From assembly GCA_021371965.1 (NCBI GenBank), contig JAJFVE010000083.1, positions 1 through 5,872 of the forward strand: a stretch of DNA of 5,872 bases. The letters run 5' to 3'. Position 1 is the first letter of the stretch, and the number at the start of each line of letters is the position of its first letter. The position numbers and the translations under genes were made by a program. The notes under the pieces were generated by a model. That model was not told where the DNA came from. It made no database searches and saw nothing but the letters and a program-made list of their open reading frames with translations. This DNA comes from Planctomycetaceae bacterium. Its GTDB lineage: Bacteria; Planctomycetota; Phycisphaerae; SM23-33. Below are positions 1 through 5,872 of this stretch, in pieces.

Positions 1-684
1 GTCGGCTGTCCGCTGCTGTGCGACATCGCCCACATCGCCGGGCTGGTCGTCGGCGGCGTGCATCCGGACCCGGTGCCGGTGAGCGATTTCGTCACCACGA
101 CCAACCACAAGACCCTGCGAGGCCCGCGCGGCGGCATCATCTTGTCCAAGGCCATCTGGGCCGACAAGCTCGACGCGGCCGTCTTCCCCGGTATCCAGGG
201 CGGACCGCTGGAGCACGTGATCGCCGCCAAGGCCGTCGCGTTCGAAGAGGCGTCGCACCCGACGTTCATGAACTACGCCTCGGCCATCATCGCCAACGCC
301 AAGGCGCTGGCCGATGCGCTGATGTCGCTGGGCTGGCGGCTGGTCACCGGCGGCACCGACAACCACATGGTGCTGATCGACCTGCGCAGCCGTCTTGAAG
401 ACATCGACGGACACATGGCGGCGATCTGGATGTCGCAGGCGTCGATCGTGTGCAACAAGAACGCCATCCCCTTCGACACGCGTTCGCCGCTGCGGCCTTC
501 GGGCATCCGCCTGGGCACCCCGGCCGTGACGACCCGCGGGCTGACGCCGCGCGACATGAAGCAAATCGCCGTGTGGATCGACCAGATCCTGACCAGCGGC
601 GGCAGCGAAGATATCATTACCAAGGTGAGCGAAGGCGTCGAAGAAATCTGCCGCGCTCATCCCGTGCCCAACAGCAGTTACTAG
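1..684 (+). CDS. glyA: Serine hydroxymethyltransferase, C-terminal part (5' end cut by window)
   Basis: Cytosolic PLP enzyme that converts serine plus tetrahydrofolate to glycine plus 5,10-methylene-tetrahydrofolate, the main source of one-carbon units. The visible 227 residues match the C-terminal half of the roughly 417-residue family, so about 190 residues lie upstream of the window. The fragment opens with the core segment CDIAHIAGLVVGGVHP; its Asp8 and His11 correspond to the PLP-contacting Asp200 and His203 of the E. coli enzyme. TTTNHKTLRGPRGG follows, where Lys37 is the Schiff-base lysine (Lys229 in E. coli). Near the end, PSGIRLGTPAVTTRG carries the substrate-carboxylate arginine (fragment residue 170). 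All key residues are present and the frame is intact. It ends in two in-frame TAG codons in tandem (682-687). It is followed on the same strand by thiE, but a repeat-filled gap separates them, so co-transcription is uncertain. Confidence 0.97.
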   Translation, partial: VGCPLLCDIAHIAGLVVGGVHPDPVPVSDFVTTTNHKTLRGPRGGIILSKAIWADKLDAAVFPGIQGGPLEHVIAAKAVAFEEASHPTFMNYASAIIANAKALADALMSLGWRLVTGGTDNHMVLIDLRSRLEDIDGHMAAIWMSQASIVCNKNAIPFDTRSPLRPSGIRLGTPAVTTRGLTPRDMKQIAVWIDQILTSGGSEDIITKVSEGVEEICRAHPVPNSSY

Positions 685-687
685 TAG

Positions 688-792
688 CATGGGCATCTTG
701 CCCATGAGTCGCATGGGCGTCTCGTCCATGCTCTTGCTGTGTGGCATGGGCGTCTCGCCCATGCTCTTTGATGCACGGGCAAGATGCCCGTG
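688..792. repeat. Cluster of four 19-base palindromic repeats
   Basis: Four copies of a 19-base inverted repeat with 7-base arms and a 5-base centre: CATGGGCATCTTGCCCATG (688-706), CATGGGCGTCTCGTCCATG (712-730), CATGGGCGTCTCGCCCATG (745-763) and CACGGGCAAGATGCCCGTG (774-792). Copies 1 and 3 have perfect arms, copy 2 has one G-T pair, and copy 4 has a compensated change in both arms. The centre of copy 4 (AAGAT) is the reverse complement of that of copy 1 (ATCTT), so it is inserted in the opposite sense. Copies 2 and 3 sit in a 26-base direct repeat (711-736 and 744-769, 24 of 26 identical, 33-base period). The cluster fills nearly all of the glyA-thiE gap and ends four bases before the thiE ribosome binding site. 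Read antisense it gives the peptide string HGRDAHAT/HGQDAHAT, which I recall from spurious proteins in planctomycete-like genomes. No T-tract follows, so an intrinsic terminator is unlikely. Confidence 0.9.
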
Positions 793-805
793 ATACGAGG
801 CCGAC

Positions 806-1840
806 ATGCGTGAGATCTACCGAATCCTGGACGCCAACTTCAACCGGGCCCGCGAGGCCCTTCGCGTGGCCGAAGACTGCGGGCGCTTCGCCCTCAACGA
901 CGTGGCCATCACCGTCATGGCCAAGCACATGCGCAGCGACCTGCAGGGGCTATTGAGCGATATCCCGCTGATGGAGATGGTGGCCAGCCGCGACACCCCC
1001 GGCGATATCGGCACGGATCTTACCAGCCCGACCGAGCTCAAGCGGGCCGACATGAACGACGTGGCCATCGCCGCGATGAAGCGCCTGGGCGAATCGCTGC
1101 GGTCCATCGAGGAATACAGCAAGGTTGTGGCGCCGGCCAAGACGCTCGACATCGAGCGCATGCGGTACAACGCCTACACGCTCGAGCAGCGCCTGCTGGG
1201 ACGGTTGTTCGTGCGGCGATTCTTCGCCGACATTCACCTGTACGTGCTGGTCGACAGCTCGATGTGCCGCGGGTCGGTGCGCGAGATCGCCCGTGCCGCC
1301 ATCGCCGGGCAGACCGACGTCGTCCAGGTGCGCGAGAAGAACATCCCCGACTCGCAGTTCCTGGCCCTGGCGGCAGAGATGCGAGACCTGACCGATGAAA
1401 CGGGAAAGATGCTCATCATCAACGACCGCGCCGATATCGCCGCCATGGTCGGCGCCGACGGCTTGCACGTCGGACAGCACGACCTGCCCGTCGCCGAGGC
1501 CCGCCGCCTGCTGCGACCGGGCGCCCTGATCGGCAAGAGCACGCACACCATCGAACAGGCCCGCGCCGCTGTGACCGAGGGCGCTGACTACATCGCTGTG
1601 GGCCCCATCTTCGCCACGGCGACCAAAGACGCCGGCCCGCCGGTGGGCGTCGAGTTGCTCAAGCAGATTCTGGCCGAAGTACAGGTGCCGGTGGTGCCCG
1701 TCGGCGGAATCACGGCCGCCAACGTCGCGCAAATCCGCGCCGCCGGCGCCACACGGGCTGCCGTTTGCTCGGGCGTCATCTGCGCCGAAAATCCCCGCAC
1801 CGCCGCCCAGCATATCCGCGACACGCTGACGCAGGCTTAG
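806..1840 (+). CDS. thiE: Thiamine phosphate synthase with N-terminal ThiD2-like domain
   Basis: A 344-residue cytosolic enzyme, against about 210 for stand-alone ThiE. Residues 1-130 carry the extension (RILDANFNRAREALRVAEDCGRF at the start, LGESLRSIEEYSK near 94-106), which resembles the ThiD2 domain; that family has been reported to phosphorylate HMP-P to HMP-PP. Residues 142-344 are the ThiE TIM barrel, which joins HMP-PP and thiazole phosphate into thiamine phosphate. Visible ThiE motifs: VQVREKN (173-179), INDRAD (205-210), DGLHVGQ (218-224), IGKSTHT (242-248), GADYIAVGPIF (259-269) and the phosphate-binding VGGI (299-302). The residue after GQ is His225, where many homologues have Glu or Asp; Asp226 is kept. 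The start is the ATG at 806, with GAGG five bases upstream (797-800). I see no TPP riboswitch upstream. If the N-terminal domain is active, the protein would carry out two successive steps; this is inferred from family knowledge. Confidence 0.95.
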   Translation: MREIYRILDANFNRAREALRVAEDCGRFALNDVAITVMAKHMRSDLQGLLSDIPLMEMVASRDTPGDIGTDLTSPTELKRADMNDVAIAAMKRLGESLRSIEEYSKVVAPAKTLDIERMRYNAYTLEQRLLGRLFVRRFFADIHLYVLVDSSMCRGSVREIARAAIAGQTDVVQVREKNIPDSQFLALAAEMRDLTDETGKMLIINDRADIAAMVGADGLHVGQHDLPVAEARRLLRPGALIGKSTHTIEQARAAVTEGADYIAVGPIFATATKDAGPPVGVELLKQILAEVQVPVVPVGGITAANVAQIRAAGATRAAVCSGVICAENPRTAAQHIRDTLTQA

Positions 1841-1875
1841 CAATTTCCAATTTCCAATTTGGAATTTCCAATTGG
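1841..1875. repeat. AT-rich CCAATTT repeat with internal palindrome
   Basis: This stretch begins at the base after the thiE stop codon. It repeats CAATTTC in near-tandem (1841-1847, 1849-1854 region) and contains TTCCAATTTGGAA (1852-1864), a palindrome around a single central T. An outer pair, CCAATT (1847-1852) and AATTGG (1870-1875), can also pair. The AT-rich composition contrasts sharply with the high-GC genes on both sides. I recall similar strings as dispersed repeats in planctomycete and verrucomicrobial genomes, but this window has only one copy, so its dispersed nature is inferred. Confidence 0.7.
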
Positions 1876-1925
1876 GTGGCATGGCGACACGCGTTTCTGT
1901 TTCACGCGGGTCGCCATGGGCCCAC
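1876..1925. repeat. GC-rich hairpin repeat, copy A, between convergent genes
   Basis: Perfect 9-base arms CATGGCGAC (1880-1888) and GTCGCCATG (1910-1918) flank an inner 5-bp stem (CGCGT 1890-1894 with ACGCG 1904-1908) and a 9-base loop. The stem can be extended outward: GTGG (1876-1879) pairs with CCAC (1922-1925) across a three-base bulge. The left side, 1876-1893, matches 4324-4341 at 17 of 18 bases, so the element recurs in the window. Lying two bases from the kbl stop and 35 from the thiE stop, it could act as a bidirectional 3'-end structure, but neither strand has the U-tract of a classic intrinsic terminator. Confidence 0.8.
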
Positions 1926-1926
1926 T

Positions 1927-3114
1927 TCACTTCGCGCAGGCTTGGCGGACTTTGGCAAAGGCATCCATGCACATGTCGAGCTGTTCGGTCGTGTGGGCGG
2001 CGGAAATCTGCACGCGGATGCGGGCCTGGCCCTTGGGGACCACCGGGTACGAGAAGCCGATGACGTAGATGCCCTCGGCGAGCATCATTGAGGCCATCTT
2101 GGTCGCCAGTGCGGCTTCGCCGAGCATGATCGGGACGATGGGGTGGTCGCCGGCGGCGATGTTGAACCCGCGTGCAGCCATACCGTCGCGGAAGTGTTTC
2201 GTGTTGGCGGCCAGCTTGTCGCGCAGGGCCGTCGAGGCGCTGAGAATCTCCAGCACCGCCAGGCTGGTGGCCGCGATGACCGGGGCCAGCGTGTTGGAGA
2301 ACAGGTACGGGCGGCTGCGCTGGCGGAGCAGTTCGACGATCTCGCGCCGGGCAGCCGTGAACCCGCCGCTGGCGCCGCCGAGAGCTTTGCCTAGCGTGCT
2401 GGTGACGATGTCGACGCGCCCGATGACGCCGCGGTACTCGATGGCCCCGCGCCCTGTCGGGCCGAAGAAGCCCGTGGCGTGCGAGTCGTCGACCATGACG
2501 GCCGCGTCGTATTTGTCGGCGAGGTCGCAGATCTTGTCCAGCGGGGCGACGGTGCCGTCCATGGAGAACACGCCGTCGGTGGCGATCAGGCGCAGGCGTG
2601 CGCCGGCGGCCTCGCGCAGGCGGGCCTCGAGGTCGGCCATGTCGCAGTGCGCGTATCGCAGGCGCTGGGCTTTGCACAGTCGGATGCCGTCGATGATGCT
2701 GGCGTGGTTGAGCTGGTCGCTGATGATGGCGTCTTCTTCGCCCAGCAGCGTCTCGAAGAGGCCGCCGTTGGCATCGAAGCAGGAACTGTACAGGATCGTG
2801 TCTTCGCCACCCAGGAAGCGGCTCAGGGCGGCCTCGAGCTGCTTGTGCAGCTCCTGCGTGCCGCAGATGAACCGCACGCTGGAAAGTCCGTAACCCCATC
2901 GCTCCAGCGATTTGCGGGCGGCCTCGATCACGCGCGGATCGTCCGCCAGGCCTAGGTAGTTGTTCGCGCAGAAGTTCAGGACCTTCCGCCCATCCGGCGC
3001 CACGGCGATGACGGCGCCCTGTGGCGAGACAATCACCCGCTCGTGCTTGTAAAGGCCCTCGGACTGAATCTCCTGCAGGACCTGTGCAATGTGCGATTTC
3101 ATGCTCTTGAACAT
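1927..3114 (-). CDS. kbl: 2-amino-3-ketobutyrate CoA ligase (glycine C-acetyltransferase)
   Basis: Cytosolic PLP enzyme that cleaves 2-amino-3-ketobutyrate with CoA to glycine and acetyl-CoA, the second step of threonine catabolism after Tdh. The 395 residues closely match the E. coli enzyme (398). Motifs in order: [11 protein letters not shown] (about 47-57), [10 protein letters not shown] (78-87), [14 protein letters not shown] (112-125), [11 protein letters not shown] (133-143), TDGVFSMDG (179-187), [10 protein letters not shown] (206-215), [13 protein letters not shown] with the PLP lysine at 243, and the C-terminal [13 protein letters not shown] with the substrate-carboxylate arginine at 367. 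The start is the ATG at 3114: it aligns with the E. coli N-terminus and has GAGG five bases upstream. The frame stays open to a TTG at 3141, but that codon lacks a ribosome binding site and lies in a hairpin repeat. The ATG at 3102 is also possible. The gene lies 69 bases downstream of tdh on the same strand, in the order tdh-kbl. AONS or SPT relatives are less likely given the identity across the motifs. Confidence 0.97.
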   Translation of the reverse strand: MFKSMKSHIAQVLQEIQSEGLYKHERVIVSPQGAVIAVAPDGRKVLNFCANNYLGLADDPRVIEAARKSLERWGYGLSSVRFICGTQELHKQLEAALSRFLGGEDTILYSSCFDANGGLFETLLGEEDAIISDQLNHASIIDGIRLCKAQRLRYAHCDMADLEARLREAAGARLRLIATDGVFSMDGTVAPLDKICDLADKYDAAVMVDDSHATGFFGPTGRGAIEYRGVIGRVDIVTSTLGKALGGASGGFTAARREIVELLRQRSRPYLFSNTLAPVIAATSLAVLEILSASTALRDKLAANTKHFRDGMAARGFNIAAGDHPIVPIMLGEAALATKMASMMLAEGIYVIGFSYPVVPKGQARIRVQISAAHTTEQLDMCMDAFAKVRQACAK

Positions 3115-3118
3115 TTGG

Positions 3119-3123
3119 ACCTC
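3119..3123 (-). promoter_or_regulatory. Ribosome binding site of kbl
   Basis: On the minus strand GAGGT stands just upstream of the ATG at 3114 (GAGG, five bases, ATG). It selects this start over the longer TTG start at 3141, which has nothing similar upstream. It lies between the hairpin repeat at 3135-3174 and the gene. Confidence 0.7.
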
Positions 3124-3134
3124 GAAAAAACTTT

Positions 3135-3174
3135 GCCACAAAGATCACGAAGAACACAAAGTGATCTCTGTGGC
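3135..3174. repeat. Inverted repeat in the tdh-kbl gap (CCACAAAG type)
   Basis: The 14-base arms GCCACAAAGATCAC (3135-3148) and GTGATCTCTGTGGC (3161-3174) pair at 13 of 14 positions around a 12-base loop, GAAGAACACAAA. The element takes up most of the 69 bases between the tdh stop and the kbl start. Strings of the CCACAAAGAxCACGAAGAACACAAAG type are familiar to me as dispersed repeats in several bacterial phyla, though that is recollection. In the tdh-kbl transcript it would form a stable stem 21 bases upstream of the kbl start, where it could affect mRNA processing or partial termination. Neither effect can be shown from the sequence. Confidence 0.8.
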
Positions 3175-3183
3175 GTTCTTGTC

Positions 3184-4227
3184 TTATTGTTCCGACCAGG
3201 TCAGGACCACTTTGCCGCTCTTGCCGCTGCGCATCACGGTGAAGCCTTCTTCGAAGTCCGTATAGGCGTAGCGGTGCGTGATGACCGGCGTGATGTCCAG
3301 GCCGGTCTGGATCATCGAAGTCATCTTGTACCAGGTCTCGTACATCTCGCGGCCGTAGATGCCTTTGATTGTCAGGCTGTTGAAGACGATCAGGTCCCAG
3401 TCGATCTCGGTGGTGGGCAGAATGCCCAGCAGGGCGATCTTGCCGCCGTGGCACATGTTGGCCAGCATGTCGCGGAAGGCGTTGGGGTTGCCGGACATTT
3501 CCATGCCGACGTCGAAGCCCTCGCGCATGCCCAGGTCGGCCTGAACCTGCTTGAGCGTCTTGCCCTCGCGGATGTTCAGCGCTACGCTGGCGCCCATGCG
3601 CTTGGCCAGGTCCAGGCGATACTCGTTGACGTCGGTGATGACGATGTGCCGGGCGCCGCAGTGGCGGGCGATGGCCACGGCCATGATCCCGATGGGACCG
3701 GCGCCGGTGATCAGCACGTCCTCGCCCAGCAGGTCGAACGACAGGGCAGTGTGCGTGGCGTTGCCGAGGGGGTCAAAGCAACTGGTGACCTCGAGGGGGA
3801 TGGACGCCTCGGCCGGCCAGACGTTCGTCACTGGCAGGGAGAGGTATTCGGCAAAGGCGCCGTCGCGATTAACGCCGACGCCGCTGGTATTGGGGCACAG
3901 GTGCCTCCGCCCGGCCAGGCAGTTGCGGCATCGTCCGCAGACCACGTGCCCTTCGCCGCTGACCAGGTCGCCCTTGTGGTAGTCCTTGACATTGGCGCCG
4001 ACGGACTCGATCGTGCCGACGAACTCGTGCCCGACGGTCATCGGGACGGGGATGGTCTTCTGGGCCCAGGCGTCCCAGTTCCAGATGTGAACGTCGGTGC
4101 CGCAGATGCTCGTCTTGAGAATCCGGATCAGCACGTCGTTGACGCCGACGCTGGGAACCGGAACGTCCTGCAGCCACAGACCCGTCTGCTGTTTGGCCTT
4201 GACCAATGCCTTCATCATCTTGCCCAT
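3184..4227 (-). CDS. tdh: L-threonine 3-dehydrogenase (zinc, NAD-dependent)
   Basis: Cytosolic medium-chain dehydrogenase that oxidises L-threonine with NAD+ to 2-amino-3-ketobutyrate, the substrate of Kbl encoded next. It has 347 residues against 341 in E. coli. Catalytic-zinc residues are visible in ICGTDVH (Cys42) and GHEFVG (His67, Glu68). The structural-zinc lobe [15 protein letters not shown] supplies Cys97, 100, 103 and 111. The Rossmann fold has GAGPIG (175-180) and the NAD-selecting Asp199 in ITDVNEYR, and [15 protein letters not shown] near the C-terminus is diagnostic of Tdh within the family. The ATG at 4227 is chosen because GGAAGGA lies five bases upstream and because the family begins with MKAL, here preceded by only MGKM. 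The frame runs open to 4365, but the extra 46 residues have no family counterpart and would be encoded in part by repeat DNA. Confidence 0.97.
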   Translation of the reverse strand: MGKMMKALVKAKQQTGLWLQDVPVPSVGVNDVLIRILKTSICGTDVHIWNWDAWAQKTIPVPMTVGHEFVGTIESVGANVKDYHKGDLVSGEGHVVCGRCRNCLAGRRHLCPNTSGVGVNRDGAFAEYLSLPVTNVWPAEASIPLEVTSCFDPLGNATHTALSFDLLGEDVLITGAGPIGIMAVAIARHCGARHIVITDVNEYRLDLAKRMGASVALNIREGKTLKQVQADLGMREGFDVGMEMSGNPNAFRDMLANMCHGGKIALLGILPTTEIDWDLIVFNSLTIKGIYGREMYETWYKMTSMIQTGLDITPVITHRYAYTDFEEGFTVMRSGKSGKVVLTWSEQ

Positions 4228-4232
4228 GGAAA

Positions 4233-4239
4233 TCCTTCC
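4233..4239 (-). promoter_or_regulatory. Ribosome binding site of tdh
   Basis: The minus strand reads GGAAGGA, with AAGGA ending five bases before the ATG at 4227. It fixes the tdh start and argues against the N-terminally extended frame reaching 4365. Confidence 0.75.
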
Positions 4240-4323
4240 CTTAAAAGCACTACGCAGTTTACCCGCCCGCGGGGTAACAGGGAACAGCCGGGTGTGGGCA
4301 TTTTGCAGCCGCTCAGGGGCCAA

Positions 4324-4365
4324 GTGGCATGGCGACATGCGGTGTTCAGGGGGTCGCCTTGCCAC
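4324..4365. repeat. GC-rich hairpin repeat, copy B, upstream of tdh and fhs
   Basis: The 13-base arms GTGGCATGGCGAC (4324-4336) and GTCGCCTTGCCAC (4353-4365) pair at 12 of 13 positions around a 16-base loop. The left arm is identical to 1876-1888, and the match continues for 17 of 18 bases to 4341, in the same orientation; the loops differ. The arms of this copy are longer and less interrupted than those of copy A. It lies 97 bases upstream of the tdh start, between the two divergent genes. Confidence 0.85.
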
Positions 4366-4379
4366 CCGTCGGGGAACTA

Positions 4380-4461
4380 GCCGCTGAGGTCGCTGAGGTC
4401 GCAGAGGAACGAAGTTGTTTTGTCTTCCAACATCCTCAGCGTCTTCAGCGACCTCTGCGGC
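4380..4461. repeat. 82-base imperfect inverted repeat with 9-base tandem units
   Basis: Two 28-base arms, 4380-4407 and 4434-4461, are reverse complements at 24 of 28 positions and are separated by 26 bases. The left arm is itself made of 9-base units: CGCTGAGGT (4382-4390), CGCTGAGGT (4391-4399) and CGCAGAGGA (4400-4408). The central spacer can add a small GTTG/CAAC stem (4414-4417 with 4428-4431). The whole could fold into a long hairpin or DNA cruciform 22 bases upstream of the nearest promoter-like TTGACA. The GCTGAGGTCGC type of string looks to me like a dispersed repeat of planctomycete-like genomes, from memory only. Confidence 0.85.
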
Positions 4462-4516
4462 TTAATCTATCGGCGTCAGTCGTTGACAATCGCCATGCAT
4501 TGCGGGCATTTTGCTC

Positions 4517-4544
4517 TTGCCCCCGGGGGCGGCGCGGTTATAGT
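4517..4544 (+). promoter_or_regulatory. Candidate sigma-70-type promoter of fhs
   Basis: TTGCCC (4517-4522) and TATAGT (4539-4544) match the -35 consensus at four and the -10 consensus at five of six bases, with a 16-base spacer. Transcription would start near 4551, giving a leader of about 33 bases with the ribosome binding site in it. The spacer overlaps a perfect 12-base palindrome, GCCCCCGGGGGC (4519-4530). An alternative pair is TTGACA (4483-4488) with CATTTT (4507-4512), spaced 18 bases. No transcript data support either. Confidence 0.45.
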
Positions 4545-4569
4545 TTACCGCTCTTATTGCTGACCTAAC

Positions 4570-4574
4570 AGGAG
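4570..4574 (+). promoter_or_regulatory. Ribosome binding site of fhs
   Basis: AGGAG ends nine bases before the ATG at 4584. An in-frame ATG at 4575 directly abuts this site, too close for initiation, which favours 4584. Confidence 0.75.
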
Positions 4575-4583
4575 ATGGATTCC

Positions 4584-5872
<1,289 letters not shown>

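Larger units (their letters stand above)
4228..4583. other. Divergent intergenic region between tdh and fhs
   Basis: These 356 bases contain no convincing gene. From the tdh side they hold: the tdh ribosome binding site; an imperfect inverted repeat at 4257-4278 (GTT-T-ACCC with GGGTAAC); a weak minus-strand promoter-like pair (TTCCCT 4284-4279, 17 bases, TAAACT 4261-4256); an unassigned stretch 4285-4323; a hairpin repeat at 4324-4365; a long imperfect inverted repeat at 4380-4461; and the fhs promoter candidate and ribosome binding site. I looked for a tetrahydrofolate or glycine riboswitch and saw no recognisable core. The tdh promoter assignment is low confidence. Confidence 0.6.

Noticed and set aside
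688..792. A CRISPR array
   Set aside because: The units are only 19 bases, differ from one another, one is inverted, and the spacers are 5 to 14 bases and partly repeated. No cas gene is near.
685..805. A TPP riboswitch ahead of thiE
   Set aside because: The conserved CUGAGA and ACCUGAUCUGG-type segments are absent, and the gap is filled with palindromes.
617..928. A possible repeat protein with HGRDAHAT units on the minus strand
   Set aside because: The units are the antisense reading of the palindromic DNA repeats, and the frame runs into glyA and thiE. A DNA/RNA-level repeat is the simpler explanation.
3115..3141. N-terminal extension of Kbl from TTG 3141
   Set aside because: No ribosome binding site upstream, the codons lie partly in the hairpin repeat, and the family N-terminus aligns with the ATG at 3114.
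950..3454. An 834-codon open frame on the minus strand
   Set aside because: It runs antisense to thiE and out of frame through kbl. Its translation is rich in Arg, Gly, His and Pro with no recognisable motif, as expected from a high-GC shadow frame; kbl fully explains 1927-3114.
4228..4365. 46-residue N-terminal extension of Tdh
   Set aside because: It has no counterpart in the family, is encoded partly by the hairpin repeat, and a strong ribosome binding site precedes the ATG at 4227.
3043..4380. A 445-codon open frame on the plus strand
   Set aside because: Antisense to tdh, which has all family motifs. The composition is that of a reverse-complement shadow, with no ribosome binding site or domain.
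4462..4583. A tetrahydrofolate or glycine riboswitch ahead of fhs
   Set aside because: No recognisable conserved core, and little room remains between the candidate promoter and the start codon.

Overview
The window is high-GC bacterial DNA with dense coding and ordinary housekeeping metabolism. It holds five genes, two of them cut by the window ends: the 3' part of glyA (serine hydroxymethyltransferase), a complete two-domain thiE (thiamine phosphate synthase with an N-terminal ThiD2-like domain), kbl (2-amino-3-ketobutyrate CoA ligase), tdh (L-threonine 3-dehydrogenase) and the 5' three-quarters of fhs (formate-tetrahydrofolate ligase). The ThiD2-ThiE fusion, the GC content and the style of the short intergenic palindromic repeats suggest a planctomycete-like organism (for example Phycisphaerae). 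This is an inference from memory of such genomes; no rRNA or other marker gene is present to settle it.

Layout: glyA (+, 1-684) is followed by a 121-base gap holding four 19-base palindromes, then thiE (+, 806-1840). The 86-base gap between thiE and the convergent kbl is filled by an AT-rich CCAATTT repeat and a GC-rich hairpin. kbl (-, 1927-3114) lies downstream of tdh (-, 3184-4227), in an apparent tdh-kbl operon; their 69-base gap holds a 14-bp-stem inverted repeat. A 356-base divergent region separates tdh from fhs (+, from 4584). It holds a second copy of the GC-rich hairpin, an 82-base imperfect inverted repeat and a plausible sigma-70-type promoter for fhs.

The genes share a theme. 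Tdh oxidises threonine to 2-amino-3-ketobutyrate and Kbl cleaves that with CoA to glycine and acetyl-CoA. SHMT interconverts glycine and serine while exchanging a one-carbon unit with tetrahydrofolate. Fhs charges tetrahydrofolate with formate. Four of the five genes therefore feed the glycine/one-carbon pool; thiE is the exception.

I see no new defence, mobile or biosynthetic system. The part the genes do not explain is the set of short palindromic elements: every one of the four intergenic gaps carries at least one, and several sequence families are represented. Those are the main leads.
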